This document shows, piece after piece, positions 11,601 to 23,529 of a DNA stretch of 64,000 bases. The notes under the pieces are model-generated. The model was not told where the DNA came from. It saw nothing but the letters and a program-made list of their open reading frames with translations, and ran no database searches. The DNA lies in NCBI GenBank assembly GCA_030704615.1, contig CM060731.1:28584001-28648000 (forward strand), given 5' to 3'. The position numbers and the translations under genes are program-made. Position 1 is the stretch's first letter. Each line of letters starts with the position of its first letter. This stretch comes from Takakia lepidozioides. Taxonomy: Eukaryota > Streptophyta > Takakiopsida > Takakiales > Takakiaceae.

Positions 11601-13512
11601 GACAATGTTCTGTTTAGTCAGGGCTTAAGTTTAAAGTGGTTGAGATTGAGAAATCTTTTCACATCTCCTCTCCCCTTCCCAAATTCCCCCCTTCCCCCTA
11701 TATCTGCCCAGGCAAAGGGTCTCTGGCGGCCTCAATGCCATGGCAAGCAATGTCTAATCAATACATCTGCACACCTGTGTAGGGCCCTCTGCTTGACTCA
11801 CATCAAACTTGAATCTCTGTGGAGGGAGATTACAGTACTCCAACTCTTGTTGCAAATGTGTAGTTCTTAATGGTTCATGGATTGTTCATTAGCCTTACAG
11901 GAGTAATCTGGTTTCCCTATTATCTCTCTCCTTCAGTAATGTGCTAACAGCCATTCATAAATCAGTCAACAACTTCACAGGCTATCAGTTACTTATTGGT
12001 GGTCTGATGTCTGATATACCTTCAATCACAAATTTGATATCCTTACGATAAGATGCAACCAAATATCTCTTTGACATTTACCTGCACACCGTACGGAGTT
12101 CCTGGAGTAGCAACTGCTCCAGTGGGAGACATGGAAGAAACAGGCCCAGCAACTGCAACTGGGCTCCCCCGTCCACCCCAAGGAGAAACTGTCCCACCCC
12201 CTCCTTGGCCCCGTCCCCCCTTTCCCAAATGCGGATGAACAGGTACCAGCAGAGCCGGTGAGGCTGTTTTGGAGGGTTGGGTTGGTGATGCACGCACTCG
12301 TGGCGGTCTTTGCCTGAGATTGTTGATCATCCCAGCAATATCTGCTGAGGACTCAGCTTCCCCTTTTTCAGGCACCAACTTCTTATGCCCAGCTACTGGC
12401 ATTCCTAAAAGAGTTTGCTGATGTTTAGTCAAAAAGCTGGTGGCAGTTTGTGCTGGCCATGGCCTCCCAGGCTGTGTACTGTCACTCTTAGGCGGGATTG
12501 CCACAATGACGCTTGCATCAGCAGCTGCTTGCCGACAGACTGCCTTCCAGAGAGCAGTCACGGCTAAGATGACAAGGATAGTAGCCACCACTTGTGCTGC
12601 TTGCACCAGTATACCTATGCCAGACATACTCTGCAATCTTTAGTAGCGTGATTCCCTCTATTCAGGAAGATTCACATACTCGTTACCATTGGGAATCAGG
12701 ACCCACCTTTGCAATCCAGAACGCACACTAAAAAATGAGTAATGGGTGCCTGTGCTATCTCCATTTCACACTTGCAAAGGGATTTGGTATCTGTTTAGAA
12801 TCACGGTGTATAAGTGTGACAATAGCAGTTGGTATATAGCTACCGTGCTTAATAATTAAAGCCCAGGATAGTTGGTTTTGCCGTTGACTGCTTACTAGCT
12901 TACTCCCAAAATTCTAAAGACAAGAGACGCAAAACAGAAGTCATACAAGGGTACCCTTACTGGCAATATCCTGTGGAATCCCCACTACTGCCAAGGCTGC
13001 CACTGCACCTTCCCGCCTGCATCCAAATCAAATCCACGCAATGCGCGATGAAGGACCTTCTAGATCAAGAGATTGAGAACATATTGGTCACGCTTAACAG
13101 CACTGACTGATCCAGCACATAAGGAGACGAAACTTAGGGTGAAAAACTGTTTTTCAGCTGCTCGAGCTTCCAAACAACGGGTGCTATTTCAATCTAGTTG
13201 TTATCCCCTCCGAAAAGTCACTTAGGGGGGAGTGCTGAAAACAAGGGGCATAATTTTCACAACGATACCGCTATTCACTGTTTTGTTTGATTGAAAACAA
13301 GTTATTACGTCGCGGACACAACCTGCACAACGGAGAGAGATAGTATACCTGTAGATGAGACCTAGAAGGAGGAAGGCGGAGAGAACGGATACGGTAACGA
13401 TGACGGTGACGTCGCGCCGTGTCGGTCTCATGGAGAGGGCAGAGAGGGCCGAAGCAATGGCAGGATTCTGGTACACACCGAACGGGCGAGGATCTCGCGG
13501 GGAAACCCCCAT
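8656..13512 (-). CDS. TMEM209-like / cytochrome b561-related N-terminal domain protein
   Basis: Seven exons in transcript order: 13512-13349, 12628-12082, 11554-11015, 10575-10374, 10238-10050, 9335-8959 and 8808-8656. They join in phase to 723 residues. The first ATG (13512) precedes PFGVYQNPAIASALSA, the conserved N-terminus. Two membrane segments follow (VIVTVSVLSAFLLLGLIY, then VVATILVILAVTALW), then a low-complexity Ser/Pro region. The conserved C-terminal domain has EWRDRLRQWFSEVLLNPL, LMKGEWVKGLLP, SSVRADYAVQRIR, HLLLYLFCALLEHPQWMLHV and KERFPEKYIAVLS. This order matches the plant TMEM209 family, of similar length (about 700). The animal homologue is a nuclear-envelope protein; the plant function is not established. 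Despite the older family name it has no b561 heme motifs. The acceptor of exon 2 uses the second of two adjacent AGs, because the first gives an early stop. Confidence 0.92.
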
Positions 13513-14566
13513 GGCCGCGCCTGCCCAGCACACGAGGCCTTGCAATAATTAAGCGAAGAAAGAACTGCACAGGTACTCTTCCCCGAACGTGGATGTTCTA
13601 TTCTCTGCACTTACATATCCAGAGAGAGAGAATCTCTCTCCCTGCCTACACCACGGACACTAGATAGATCTCAAGAAGACAAACAATCTCCTCAAACAGC
13701 TCATATCTCCTCCGAAAATCCATAGCTGCAAAGTAGACAAGATCTCATGAGAAATCCAAGTGAGGCAGAGAGTGCGTTGGAGAGTAACCTTAGAGAGAGA
13801 GGGAGAGAAGGGCGCGCTAGGTTCAAGCATTCAAACAAACACACTTTTCTGTTACCTAATGTGGGATCCCACATTAGTTACAGGCTGGGCGTTAATCTGA
13901 CGGAAAATGTTAATTGACCATGGTTAAATCTAATGTTAAGGTTTGCTAAACATGAACGAAATCTAATTCACCCAGGAACTACACGAGGTGAGGAATAAGA
14001 GCATTCATGCATCAAGATTCTGCTGACTCTGTTCTCTATGTTCCCGACAGGTTCCCATAAGACTTGGATTTCAAACACAATTCTCCTTAACAAACTTGTG
14101 AGTTCTGAGCATGCATTTTCTGAAGGGGATTTCCTGGAATTTAGCATGGGTCAATTTTGACATGCATCCGTGTTGGTCAGGTGTCAAGCAGTTGTCCGCA
14201 AGTTATTCAGAATTGTGGCAGAAGAGTTGAGACATTTTGGCCAGGAGCCAAGTAGTCCCATTTAAGTCCGTGTGGAATCTTATGTTGTATGGCAACCAAA
14301 AGTCTGCTCTAGGAAGAATGAAACTCACCGTCTCCCTCCACATCATGGAAGACTGGGATGCTTTCTCGGGGCTTCAATCTAAAGTAGTGATCCAGGTCCA
14401 GATAAAATCCACTTCCACCTCACCAATCAGGCGATATTCAACTCAAAGACAAGCTACTCATCTGCTTTGTATTGGCTGCGCAGTGTAGAGGACCCATCCC
14501 CAGATATGCATGCATTTGAAGAGATGTCACAACCTCTACTCTGGACCTAAGACTTCACAGATCAGG
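13513..14566. other. Promoter of the TMEM209-like gene and 3' flank of the DCD-kelch gene
   Basis: Both neighbours are on the minus strand. Bases 13513-13830 hold GA-rich leader sequence (agagagagagggagaga near 13793-13808), probably the 5' UTR of the TMEM209-like gene. The stretch 13900-14566 has no supported coding sequence and includes the 3' UTR of the DCD-kelch gene. Confidence 0.5.
13856..13877. promoter_or_regulatory. Perfect 22-bp palindrome upstream of the TMEM209-like gene
   Basis: The bases ctaatgtgggatcccacatt plus ag read identically on both strands with no spacer. It lies 344 bp upstream of the start codon. The core GTGGGATCCCAC resembles but does not exactly match TCP-factor sites (GTGGNCCC). 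It could be a dimeric-factor site or a chance palindrome. Confidence 0.35.
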
Positions 14567-17500
14567 TCATAAAACTGCGGCTGCCACAAAGCTTCTATTT
14601 TTCATGGGCTCAAAGACCACCGCTTGCCATCCAGTAGCTTCGGTGTAGTGCTCAATCTGCCACAAGTCACGAATTTTTATGATCAGAACCATGCTTGATT
14701 GCAAAAGATACCATTTCATCAACCATTCTTCATGATGATGAAGATAGAATGTACTCATAAGACGTTGTTTGCCATAGCCTTGTGGCCATTGACCCCGCGC
14801 CCAGTTTGAGCGGAACACAAAGGGACAGAACCTACCTCTGTCAGGGGCTGAGGTCGGTAGTAAGACTCACCTTGGTAAAGAACATTGATCCGGGTTTTCC
14901 AGATATCCTCTAGAAATCCCTTCACACAAGCATCAATCTGCTGTGTGTGGTTTGCCCAGTAACTAGGCCCAAGAAGGGCCTGGGCTTTTGGCTCAGCCTC
15001 GAGACTTTCAAAGTTGGTAAACATAGGAACAGGCACAATTCCCTTGATAGATTTGAGGAGAGCGTCCCTCTGGTGAGAGTACCCCGGACAGTGTATCAGG
15101 AAATGAATATTGTCTTCAGGTTGCCCACACAACGGGCAATTGCACTCTCCCTTTCCTCTCTGCTTTTGTTTACTGTTCAAAGGTAGGCTTCCTGCCCTGA
15201 GTTTAAATTTCAGTCCGGTGCCGAGAGTGGGTAGACCCTTGAGGTCATCCATGATGTCCTCCCCCATGTCACAGACTGGAAACAGGTTCAGGGAAGTTTT
15301 CTGCCTAACTTCATTTTCATCAGACAATTTTCCGGTAACAGACATGGCTTTGGACACTACAGTCTCTAAGTCAGATTTATCCAGCAGGGTCAAGACTTGC
15401 GGGTCCAGATTCAGATCCTTGAGAATCTCTTCTACTCTCTTCTGCCAGGACTTAGCCTGTTTGACAGGGCGATCCTGTTTCCAAGATATAGAGTCGATTA
15501 ACTTAGGATATCTGGTGTTGGACATGTGTTGCAACTGACCCCACCATCTGACCTTGAATTCATCTCGTCTGGAGCTTAAGGAAGGGATGATGAAGATAGA
15601 ATGTACTCATAAGATGTTGTTTGCAGTAGGCTTGTGGCCATTGACCCTATGAAGATAGAGAGACGACTATATGAGGGGAGTAAGGCTTACACATCATGAC
15701 GGAAACGGGTAGTAACACAAACATAGGCATTCTGCGAGCATTAACTAAGAAGGACCGAGTTCCAGTTGGATTCCTCTACCGAATTCACAATTCAAATCAA
15801 CCTTACCTTCATGTTGCTTGTACCAAGGGATTGTGCCATATCCTCCATCCCACCAATTATATACAACTCATCATCCAGCACTGCAGCTGCTCCATATGCT
15901 CGCTTGCTGTTCATGGGTGGACCCTGATTGGAACAAAACATCATACTCGAGGATTTAACTGTGGGATAGGATATCAAATAATTCTAGCTGCCAGTGGACT
16001 TACTCTGCTCAATCATTTCATGCACACAGCGAATAAACCTGTATCTAGATACATTTCATATCAACCTAAGCAGCGAGCCTCTGATATGGTTGTAACACCT
16101 GTGATGAAAACGGGATGGGGGGGACAACTGCAATCATTTGCTCTGCAAGTATTGGAAATTGCACTCTGAAAGCTTAGGGAGGCGATGCCAGCCTGGAGAA
16201 TTATATAAAGATTATAATGCGCACAGCTCATGCTAGCAGTTCATCTATTGCATCGACTGTGGGTAAGAATTATCACTGGCATCCAGGCTTGCCCCCGAGG
16301 ATCATATATCTCTACAGTGTTGTGGAAAATTTTGCCATCAAATCCCCCAAGAGCATACCTGTAAAAAACCACAATCCCCATTATCACAAAATTCAATGAA
16401 AGAATATGAGTATTGGCGCATAATATCTTTGAAACAAACTCCAAATGGTACCAGGTACTGTGACTGCTACAGAGAGGCCACACCACACCACACCACACAG
16501 TAAACCTTGCAAAACTGACTGAAGTTCCTTGCACAGACAACAACACAGTGGGGTATGTAACTAATCTGCCCTTGGAGCTATCCATTGATAAGACAAAGCG
16601 AAAATTGCAGGACTGCTCTTACAGCTTCCCGTTAACCACGGCTGCTGACAAACTTCCTCGTTTGATCCTCATTGGTGGAATTCGAGTCCAAAGGGCCTCT
16701 CGTGGGTCAAATCTTTCGACAGTCCTGGACATCAAACAAACCCGATCCATGATATTGCTTCAAGTTCCACTTGAGAGCAAACACTCAGCAAAAGAAGACA
16801 GCTACAAATGAAAGAACAAAAGCTTTTTCATATCGTCCACCTTTGAGATCATATAGTTGCGAAAGTTCAGTAGGGGCTGGAAGACAAAATGGAAACCAAG
16901 GGGCACCGTAAAGAGAACAGAAACTTACTTGAGATAGTTCCCTCCATCAAATCCACCTAAGGCATAGATTGCTCCATCAAGCTCTGCAGCTGCCACACAG
17001 AAGCGCTGGAAGTTGCATGCCACATAATCTGGAAGTATTAGTAAGCACGACACATCACATTGGCTGTCCATCCACCAGTCCAATCCTTGAGCTTCAGGAC
17101 ACACGAGCGGTGTATGTATACATGGCTCCATACAAACACGCGAAGCTAAATCCATGGAACAGCACAATGCTCCTGAACTAAAACCCAAAAGCCAGAGTGA
17201 CAAAGAAGAAGTCAAACTAGGCTCAGATGCACCTATGTTTTAGTAAGGAAATCAGGCTGAACACTCTGCATGATACTACGAGCTTACAATTTAAAGTTGA
17301 ATTGCGTCAACTTACTGTCAGGATATCAGTGACAAGGCAAATTCTGCAAGGAGCTTAAAGAACTGTCCTCTCATGCATAACCTGCCTCTTCTCTCTAGGC
17401 AATGTGTAAGAGATGCCTCTCAAGAGCCATGGACACAGTATGTACTCAAACGTGAAGAGAAATACTTTTTCTAGCATCTTTGTGGATGGGATCCAGGCGC

Positions 17501-20500
17501 CAAGAACTGGGTCATAGCACTCCACATCATCAAAGTGAATAAACCCATTTCCTCCGCCCAAAGCATAGATGCGGGACCCCACAGTTGCTCCTCCCAAGCT
17601 CCCACGCTTCAGACTCATTGGCGCACATGCCTCCCACTCGTCCCTATTCACATTGTAACGTTCAACTGCCATTCAGCAGTTAAGGGGAACATGGTGAGAC
17701 TTATGCCTACAAGACAACATGTTTGGAAGACACAGTCACAGATACAACAAGAAAACATACCTGTGTCAGACCAGGATGCCCCATCCCCTCCTCCATACAG
17801 ATATATGTGTCCATCCAGCAGGCTTGAAGCTGCATAGGAACGGGGGGCCAGCATGGATGCTGCAGCTCTGACTTTATTGGTCGTTGGTGAATACACTACT
17901 ACAGATTGGAGCCAAGTATCAGCCAAGCCACCCAAAATGTACAATTCACGCTGAGGAGGAATCTGCCGAGTGGAAACTACAGAAGGACCTGCTTGGTTGG
18001 TCACCTGGACCGACTTTTCTGATACGTCATCATCTTCCCATCGTCGAGTGCTCAGTCTTGCAAATTGAAGGTTTAGCTCACTAACTTCCAGTCTCAGGGT
18101 TTTGATGTCTGCAGCCATGGTGATCTGGAACAGACTCTCACCACGCTTCTTGTCAGTCACCACAATCCAAAACCCCACCTTTCAGTATCTATAGTTCCTG
18201 TACTGGTGTTTAACCTAAAGACAGGCCCAGAGTAGATAACCATACCAACGACAACATGCGAATCATACCAAACAAGTCAGGAAAATATCTGTCACCAAGG
18301 CATATTTAAGGTGATGTTGAAGAAAACTGAAGGCACCCATCAGTTACAAACACTTAAGAAACCACCGGGCAGACACATACCCCAAGTCAGGTGTAATTTA
18401 CCAGAATTCCTGTGCTACTGGTGGGATAGACAGTTCTACTCAATTCCACAAAATTTATTTGGTGCTAAGTCTAGGGGACCAAATCCCTTCATGGTCATGG
18501 CAAACTGAAAATATCATTAGAAGCATGTCAGCAGCCTGGCATAAGTGAATGGTACAACCTCAACACAAGCCGACATTGAGACATGGACTATTGGGCACCA
18601 AGTTGAGCAAGTCAGGCACAAAAACTCATTCACAATAGTAGTTCAGCCTCAATGTTGCATTGCTCAAGTGATAAAAAAAAAAAGCTTCGCTGTCTTTATG
18701 AGCCTAAGAGTAAGAGCTCCCTGCTACAACTCTTCTGGCCTTTAGGCTGCTCAAGCCACATTTGTTCACAGGCATGACATATCAATAGTAACAGGAGAGC
18801 CCGTGGGTAATTAGATAGGTGTACACCAGGTATCTTGCCTTACTCCTCAGTACTGCCAGAAAGCCTTGTAGTCAGCAGTTTTCTTAAGGTTGATATTCCG
18901 ACAAAAGAACTACCTGTTCCCAGTACTTAGTTCTGGTGGTTCTTGCCAGGTGCCTCTGCCTGCAACTGTTTCTTGTCAGAAACATATTTCATGACAATAC
19001 GATGGAGTTACGAAGAGAATTCACTTCCACACCTGCCCAACTTGCCTTTCAAATAAAGGGAGCTTTTGATGAATTAGCTCGCTAGCACTCCCCAAAGTTT
19101 ATTGAGATGGCATTTCAGAGTTGCTGATGACATATCATAGGGCCTTACCTGGGAGCTTTCCAGCAAAGCATTAGCAGTCACAAGATTCTCAAATGTCTTC
19201 TGTTGCTCATGCTGCTGATTTGTACGAGCCCGGGCCTCAATCATCAGATGATGCAACTCGATCCCATCTTGACGGATCTTTTTTGCCATTCCCCATCACA
19301 CAAGCGCAAATCAATCAGTACTAACTTCTGGCAATTACAACACTTTGAAGAAAGTAGTAGAGATAGTCACATAAGATCAAAGCTACATTTTATCCGAAAG
19401 TCGGGTCAAGCTCAAAATGAGGCCCAGCAGCAATGCACCACTAACTGGGCTAGTTGATGCGAATGTATCGTAGTTAGACCTACTTCTTGATAGAATCCCA
19501 GTAACAGATCTGAGACTGTTCTTGTGATCATGAATAAACTTGACAAGACTTTGCCACAATTACTTTGATGGAAACCTACACTCAGAAGGGCCCCATAAGC
19601 TCAGAGGCAATAGAATCACAACTTCTCAGGCTGACAGGATACCCCGCATCAACTTCACATTTTATGTCCATGAATCCTGTGAGTGCTTAGTTTAAGCTTT
19701 TAACCTTTGACAGGTCTCCTGCAAATTTACATTAAGAAACCGAAAGTAGGGACAAAGAAATTGTTTGCACCTGTGCAATGGCTGCAGCTGAAATCTCTAA
19801 GCTTTTTCTGAAAGCTGTAGCCACACTTGTGTCCACAGCACACACAGTGGCCCATAGCTTGTCACGCTCTTCTTTCAGAAGAGCTTGCTCTTTTAAGCTC
19901 CTTTCTCTAGCCTGCCTCTCCCATTCAGCAGCCATGTTTATGGGGGTGACAGCCACAGTGACCCTGTCACCAGCATCAGGAACACCATGGAAGATCCCAT
20001 TCGGGTAACTATTGCTAACTCCACCTCCTGACAACTCCGTTGATTGCGCATGCTGGACATCTGCTCTAGACGGATCAAGGCGCTGGAGCTTCTCTAAAAT
20101 ATTGCGCTGCCGTGCAGCTTTGTCCAACTCTGATCTGACATCTTCATCAGTGGGCCCAGTGCCATCTTGGCCATCCTTCAAAACCAGCGAATCAATGCTT
20201 CCACTGGCTACATCACCTGCACGATCAGGCTGTGGTCTATCCACCTCTAGATGTGAATGACATCCATCCTCCATTGTCCCCAAGCTAGCCATAGCACCAA
20301 TTGTATTTGGATGAGACTGGCTGTAATCAAATAGAAACTCCTCACTACTCTCAGAGACATTCTCATCTGTGGAACTACATTGCTGGTGTTTATCAGACTC
20401 CTCTTTCTCTGCAACAATGACTTTCCCTGATTCTGGAGGGACAACTTTTTGCCATACATTGTTTGAAACCATTGTAACAGGGTTTTTGGGCTTTGACCAG

Positions 20501-21946
20501 CCATCATCCACATCTACTGCACTGCTGCCATTAGCTTTTTTCCAAACTTTTACAGGACTTCCAGGTTTTATTCCACTGGTGGAAGACCAGGTAGAAATAG
20601 ATTTTGGAAGAGGTGCCTGCATATTTTGCAGAAAAAGGCTCAAGAGACGATCTTTCTGGTGATGAGTTAACTCAAACATGAAATGGGTGGCAGAGAAATA
20701 ATTGTCAATGATTGCATCCTTAAAGGCTGCTTCCAGGAGAGGGCTGCACTTCTGTCGAATTCGAAATTTCACCTGAAGATCAAACACAAATGACAGTTGT
20801 GCTGCCTTTTCAAGTCCAAACGTATGGTGCCAACTAGAACTCAAATAAAAATTACAGTAGCATGATCATGATGCAAGGAACGTTGGGAATTTTTGTCACA
20901 ATGCCTGTTTGATCTCAATTCCAGAGTAATGATGGTTTAAGTGCGGAAATAAACTAAGAAGTACAGTTGCTCACCCCAACATTCCAAGGTGCTGATTTTG
21001 CATATTCAGATTAAATGGGCCTCTCGCCACCTGGGAAAAGATGATACAAGACAAACTACCAACACGCCTGACTACACGTGAAAAAGTAAACTTAATGGGA
21101 TGAACCCAATAAATTGCCCTGTACTGCTCCACTGTAACCTGGTAAGAGAATCAGTGTCCAAAGGCATAAACATGCCACCTAACGGAGTCACAAAAAGAGG
21201 AAGAAAGCGTACCTGTGCAGGATACTGAGTTCTACTTGTTCTGTCCACTGTCCAGCCACTTGGATTTATACTAAGCGCCCCATCACCAGCCGCCTCAAAG
21301 ACGCCATGCATCATTCGCCCACTAAAGTTGAAGAGAAATAGGGGCATGCCTTCATGTATGTGCTGCACATACTTGATGTGTTGTGCAGGTAACCCTGCAC
21401 ATTACATGCCTATCAACTCAGTTTGCTCCCATGCTTCATCACACAAAAGCTGTGTATATAGCCAATGGATACTAAAGAAAACATGAGCATCAATGTGTGG
21501 GGACAAGGTACATCCTCGCCAATGTCACAACAATCTCACCATTGTAAACAACAGTCTGTAGAACGGGCCCACAATCTCTTATCACAAGGGACTGCTGTAA
21601 CAAGCTTCCAGACGAGCACACAAGCTCGTTAGTGCTAACGCAAATCAGCGGTACCTGTACAAGTGCAGGGCAGTTCCAAACACTATTTCTTGTGCGAACT
21701 TATCAAGAATACTGGATAACAGTGACTGAACCCATCCAAAAGACCGTCCCCATTTGGACAATCAGGCTTACCGAAAAGGTTTTGACCGAGGCACTCGCTC
21801 ATGGTGACGTTGGTGCAGCCAAAGATAACACCTCCTAACTCGCTCTTGCCAAGGTTCCGTTGGGGAGGAGGACCATTGTTTCCACCGCTGCCACCTCCTC
21901 CGGTACCAGAGTAAAGGATCGTTTGCGTCCGCCTTCCCGCTCCCAT
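14567..21946 (-). CDS. DCD-domain kelch-repeat protein
   Basis: Eleven exons in transcript order: 21946-21772, 21394-21213, 20772-19771, 19277-19149, 18124-17761, 17665-17466, 17005-16929, 16724-16623, 16358-16277, 15923-15807 and 14656-14567. They join in phase to 839 residues. A Gly-rich N-terminus leads into a DCD (development and cell death) domain (about 34-165: LGGVIFGCTN, GMPLFLFNFSGRMMHGVFEA, YPAQVKFR). A long acidic/Ser linker and a charged helical stretch (EWERQARERSLKEQALLKEE) follow, then five to six kelch repeats from about residue 552 (LYILGGLADTW, IYLYGGGDG, IYALGGGNG, IYALGGFDGGNY, YALGGFDGK, LYIIGG). DCD proteins in plants are linked to stress, hormone and cell-death responses; the kelch propeller suggests protein binding. 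Exon 4 needs an unusual AAAAAAG acceptor and is the least certain junction. The last intron hosts a LINE fragment. Confidence 0.9.
14734..14795. repeat. 62-bp direct repeat, copy 1 (LINE flank)
   Basis: The sequence from gatgatgaagatagaatg to ttgaccc is repeated at 15586-15647 with about 4 mismatches. The two copies bracket the LINE fragment exactly, as a very long target-site duplication would. Confidence 0.8.
14796..15585 (-). mobile_element. Non-LTR retrotransposon (LINE) 3' fragment in the last kelch intron
   Basis: A minus-strand open frame (15534 down to 14755) encodes a C-terminal zinc-binding module, CPLCGQPEDNIHFLIHCPGY, typical of the region after LINE reverse transcriptase (zf-RVT-like CxxC...HxxxxC). 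No RT catalytic core is present, so the element is 5'-truncated. The frame runs past the element into the flanking direct repeat, where it stops. No poly-A run marks the 3' end, which is unusual. It shares orientation with the host gene and lies between its exons 10 and 11. Confidence 0.75.
15586..15647. repeat. 62-bp direct repeat, copy 2 (LINE flank)
   Basis: Partner of 14734-14795, on the upstream side of the LINE fragment in host-gene orientation. The close match suggests that the duplication is fairly recent. Confidence 0.8.
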
Positions 21947-22890
21947 CCCACTCCCCTTTGTCACTGAGCACTAAGTTATTTTAGACAAGCTTTCAGACTT
22001 GATTTGCTCGACGATGCGACTTTTCCTTACACCTACTCTTATCCTTGAACTGGAGATTCTCGTCATTCACTTGATTACTTTTAAATACGCCAGAATTCTA
22101 AACTCTGTTGTTTTCGAGCTCCAGAAGCAGATATAGAGAATACTGCATCTGGGAATGATCGAAGAGATGAGCTAGAATTTCACAGGGTCTAGAGGAGCGA
22201 ATGTCCACATTAGTCCATTAGCAAGGCCAGGGCATAACTTCATAAACAACGAAAAGTTAACTATTAGGTCGGACTCTACTTTCTAAAATACACAATCAGT
22301 AGTCTCGCACTTGTATTTCATACGTCCCGATTCAAATCTGTCATATCACTACAGAAATGACTGAAATGAGCTCGTGAAGATCCAAGGCCTAACGAGAGCT
22401 AGGAAAAAAAGATCCGTGGAGAGAAAGGCCAAAAACAGACTCTCATGAAAATGTCCACAGCCACACTGAAGAAGCAAACTCTGATGAGAAACAAGACCAA
22501 GTGACAACGGAACAATTGGATCAACTAAAAAAACTCCCTCCAATTTCTCTTGGTACAAGATCGCTTCGCAACCTTCTATACAAGACTACTTCCCCAACTT
22601 ACCCTTGCATTGTTGTGCTTGCTAGGTTCAAAAACCTGGGAGAGGCAAAAAAAAAAAAAGACTGAAATACTTACAGCTTCAAACACCCCTACCTCCCAAA
22701 AAAGCACAAACATCAGCACTTTAACGGTATTTACACTGAGATATGCATCTACAGCGTGCCCATGGATCGGAACAAGGAGGACACAATCTGAAGCCTCTCC
22801 CGCCTCTGTAGCTTCCAAACATACTACTACCGGCTAGTCCGTTCCCTTTGCACGTGCGGCCTCAAGCTTGACTGGGTATGTGTTGTCACA
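21947..22890. other. Upstream region of the DCD-kelch gene
   Basis: I see no coding sequence on either strand that resembles a protein family. The first 200-300 bp are probably 5' UTR and promoter of the minus-strand DCD-kelch gene. A short A-run lies at about 22650-22661. Confidence 0.45.
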
Positions 22891-22892
22891 CA

Positions 22893-23520
22893 CGGGATCG
22901 AGGTGTTTTTTCGTTTTTTTCTTTTTTCTTTTCTTTTATTTTTTGAGAAAGGACATGATAGCTCTGAAACATCTTAGAAACCAAGGAAAAAATAACCTTG
23001 CAGGGGAGCCATAAAAGACCAACAAGCGGGACACCGCCAAGTAGCCAGAGTTCAAAAGGGAGGTCCTAAAGAAAGAAGACAAATAGAAAAGATGAGATAT
23101 GGTCACAAGCTTCCGTGTTTCCATTTGTAAGGCTTGAAAGAGATGAATTGGAGGTCTACTCTTCCTAAAACTGCACCGATGGCGCTAGTTAACTTCAGGC
23201 TCTTCACCAACCCCCAGAAAGGGAAATTCTAGCACTAATAGAGCTCCCAGCATGCAGGGGAGGTGTCGTTCCATGAAATTCATAGTTCGGAAGTTTTGGT
23301 GTAGGAGACACCGTCTTTTATGGGTTTATCTAGCTTAGGCTGGCCCCAAAGGGCAAAGCACGCGATGTTGGCCACGTGCCAAAAGACGGCATATGTTGAG
23401 CTTTCAGCAAAATCACAGCTTACATTCGAAGTAAGTAAATTCTGAATAATTACTAGGATAATTACTGAATAATTACCTACTTCGAGAGACCTGGGCATCC
23501 CTCTCCGACGGACGAAGGGC
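22893..23520 (-). mobile_element. LINE 3' end with A-rich tail (fragment)
   Basis: On the minus strand the segment ends in a long A-rich tail (the plus-strand T-rich run at about 22900-22945). Just before the tail it resembles the 3' end of the LINE at 62.1-62.4 kb: both carry CCTTACAAAyGGAAACryGG and a TGGCwCCC...AGGTTA.TTTTTCC block. A minus-strand frame at 23280-23522 gives EssTYAVFWH-like text reminiscent of a decayed zinc-binding region. The upper boundary is uncertain. Confidence 0.5.
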
Positions 23521-23529
23521 AAGGAGCAG

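Noticed and set aside
15110-15538. 142-codon plus-strand frame in the last kelch intron
   Set aside because: It is the antisense shadow of the LINE zinc-domain frame.
16241-16585. Separate small kelch gene
   Set aside because: It is an exon of the DCD-kelch gene; splice phases link it to its neighbours.
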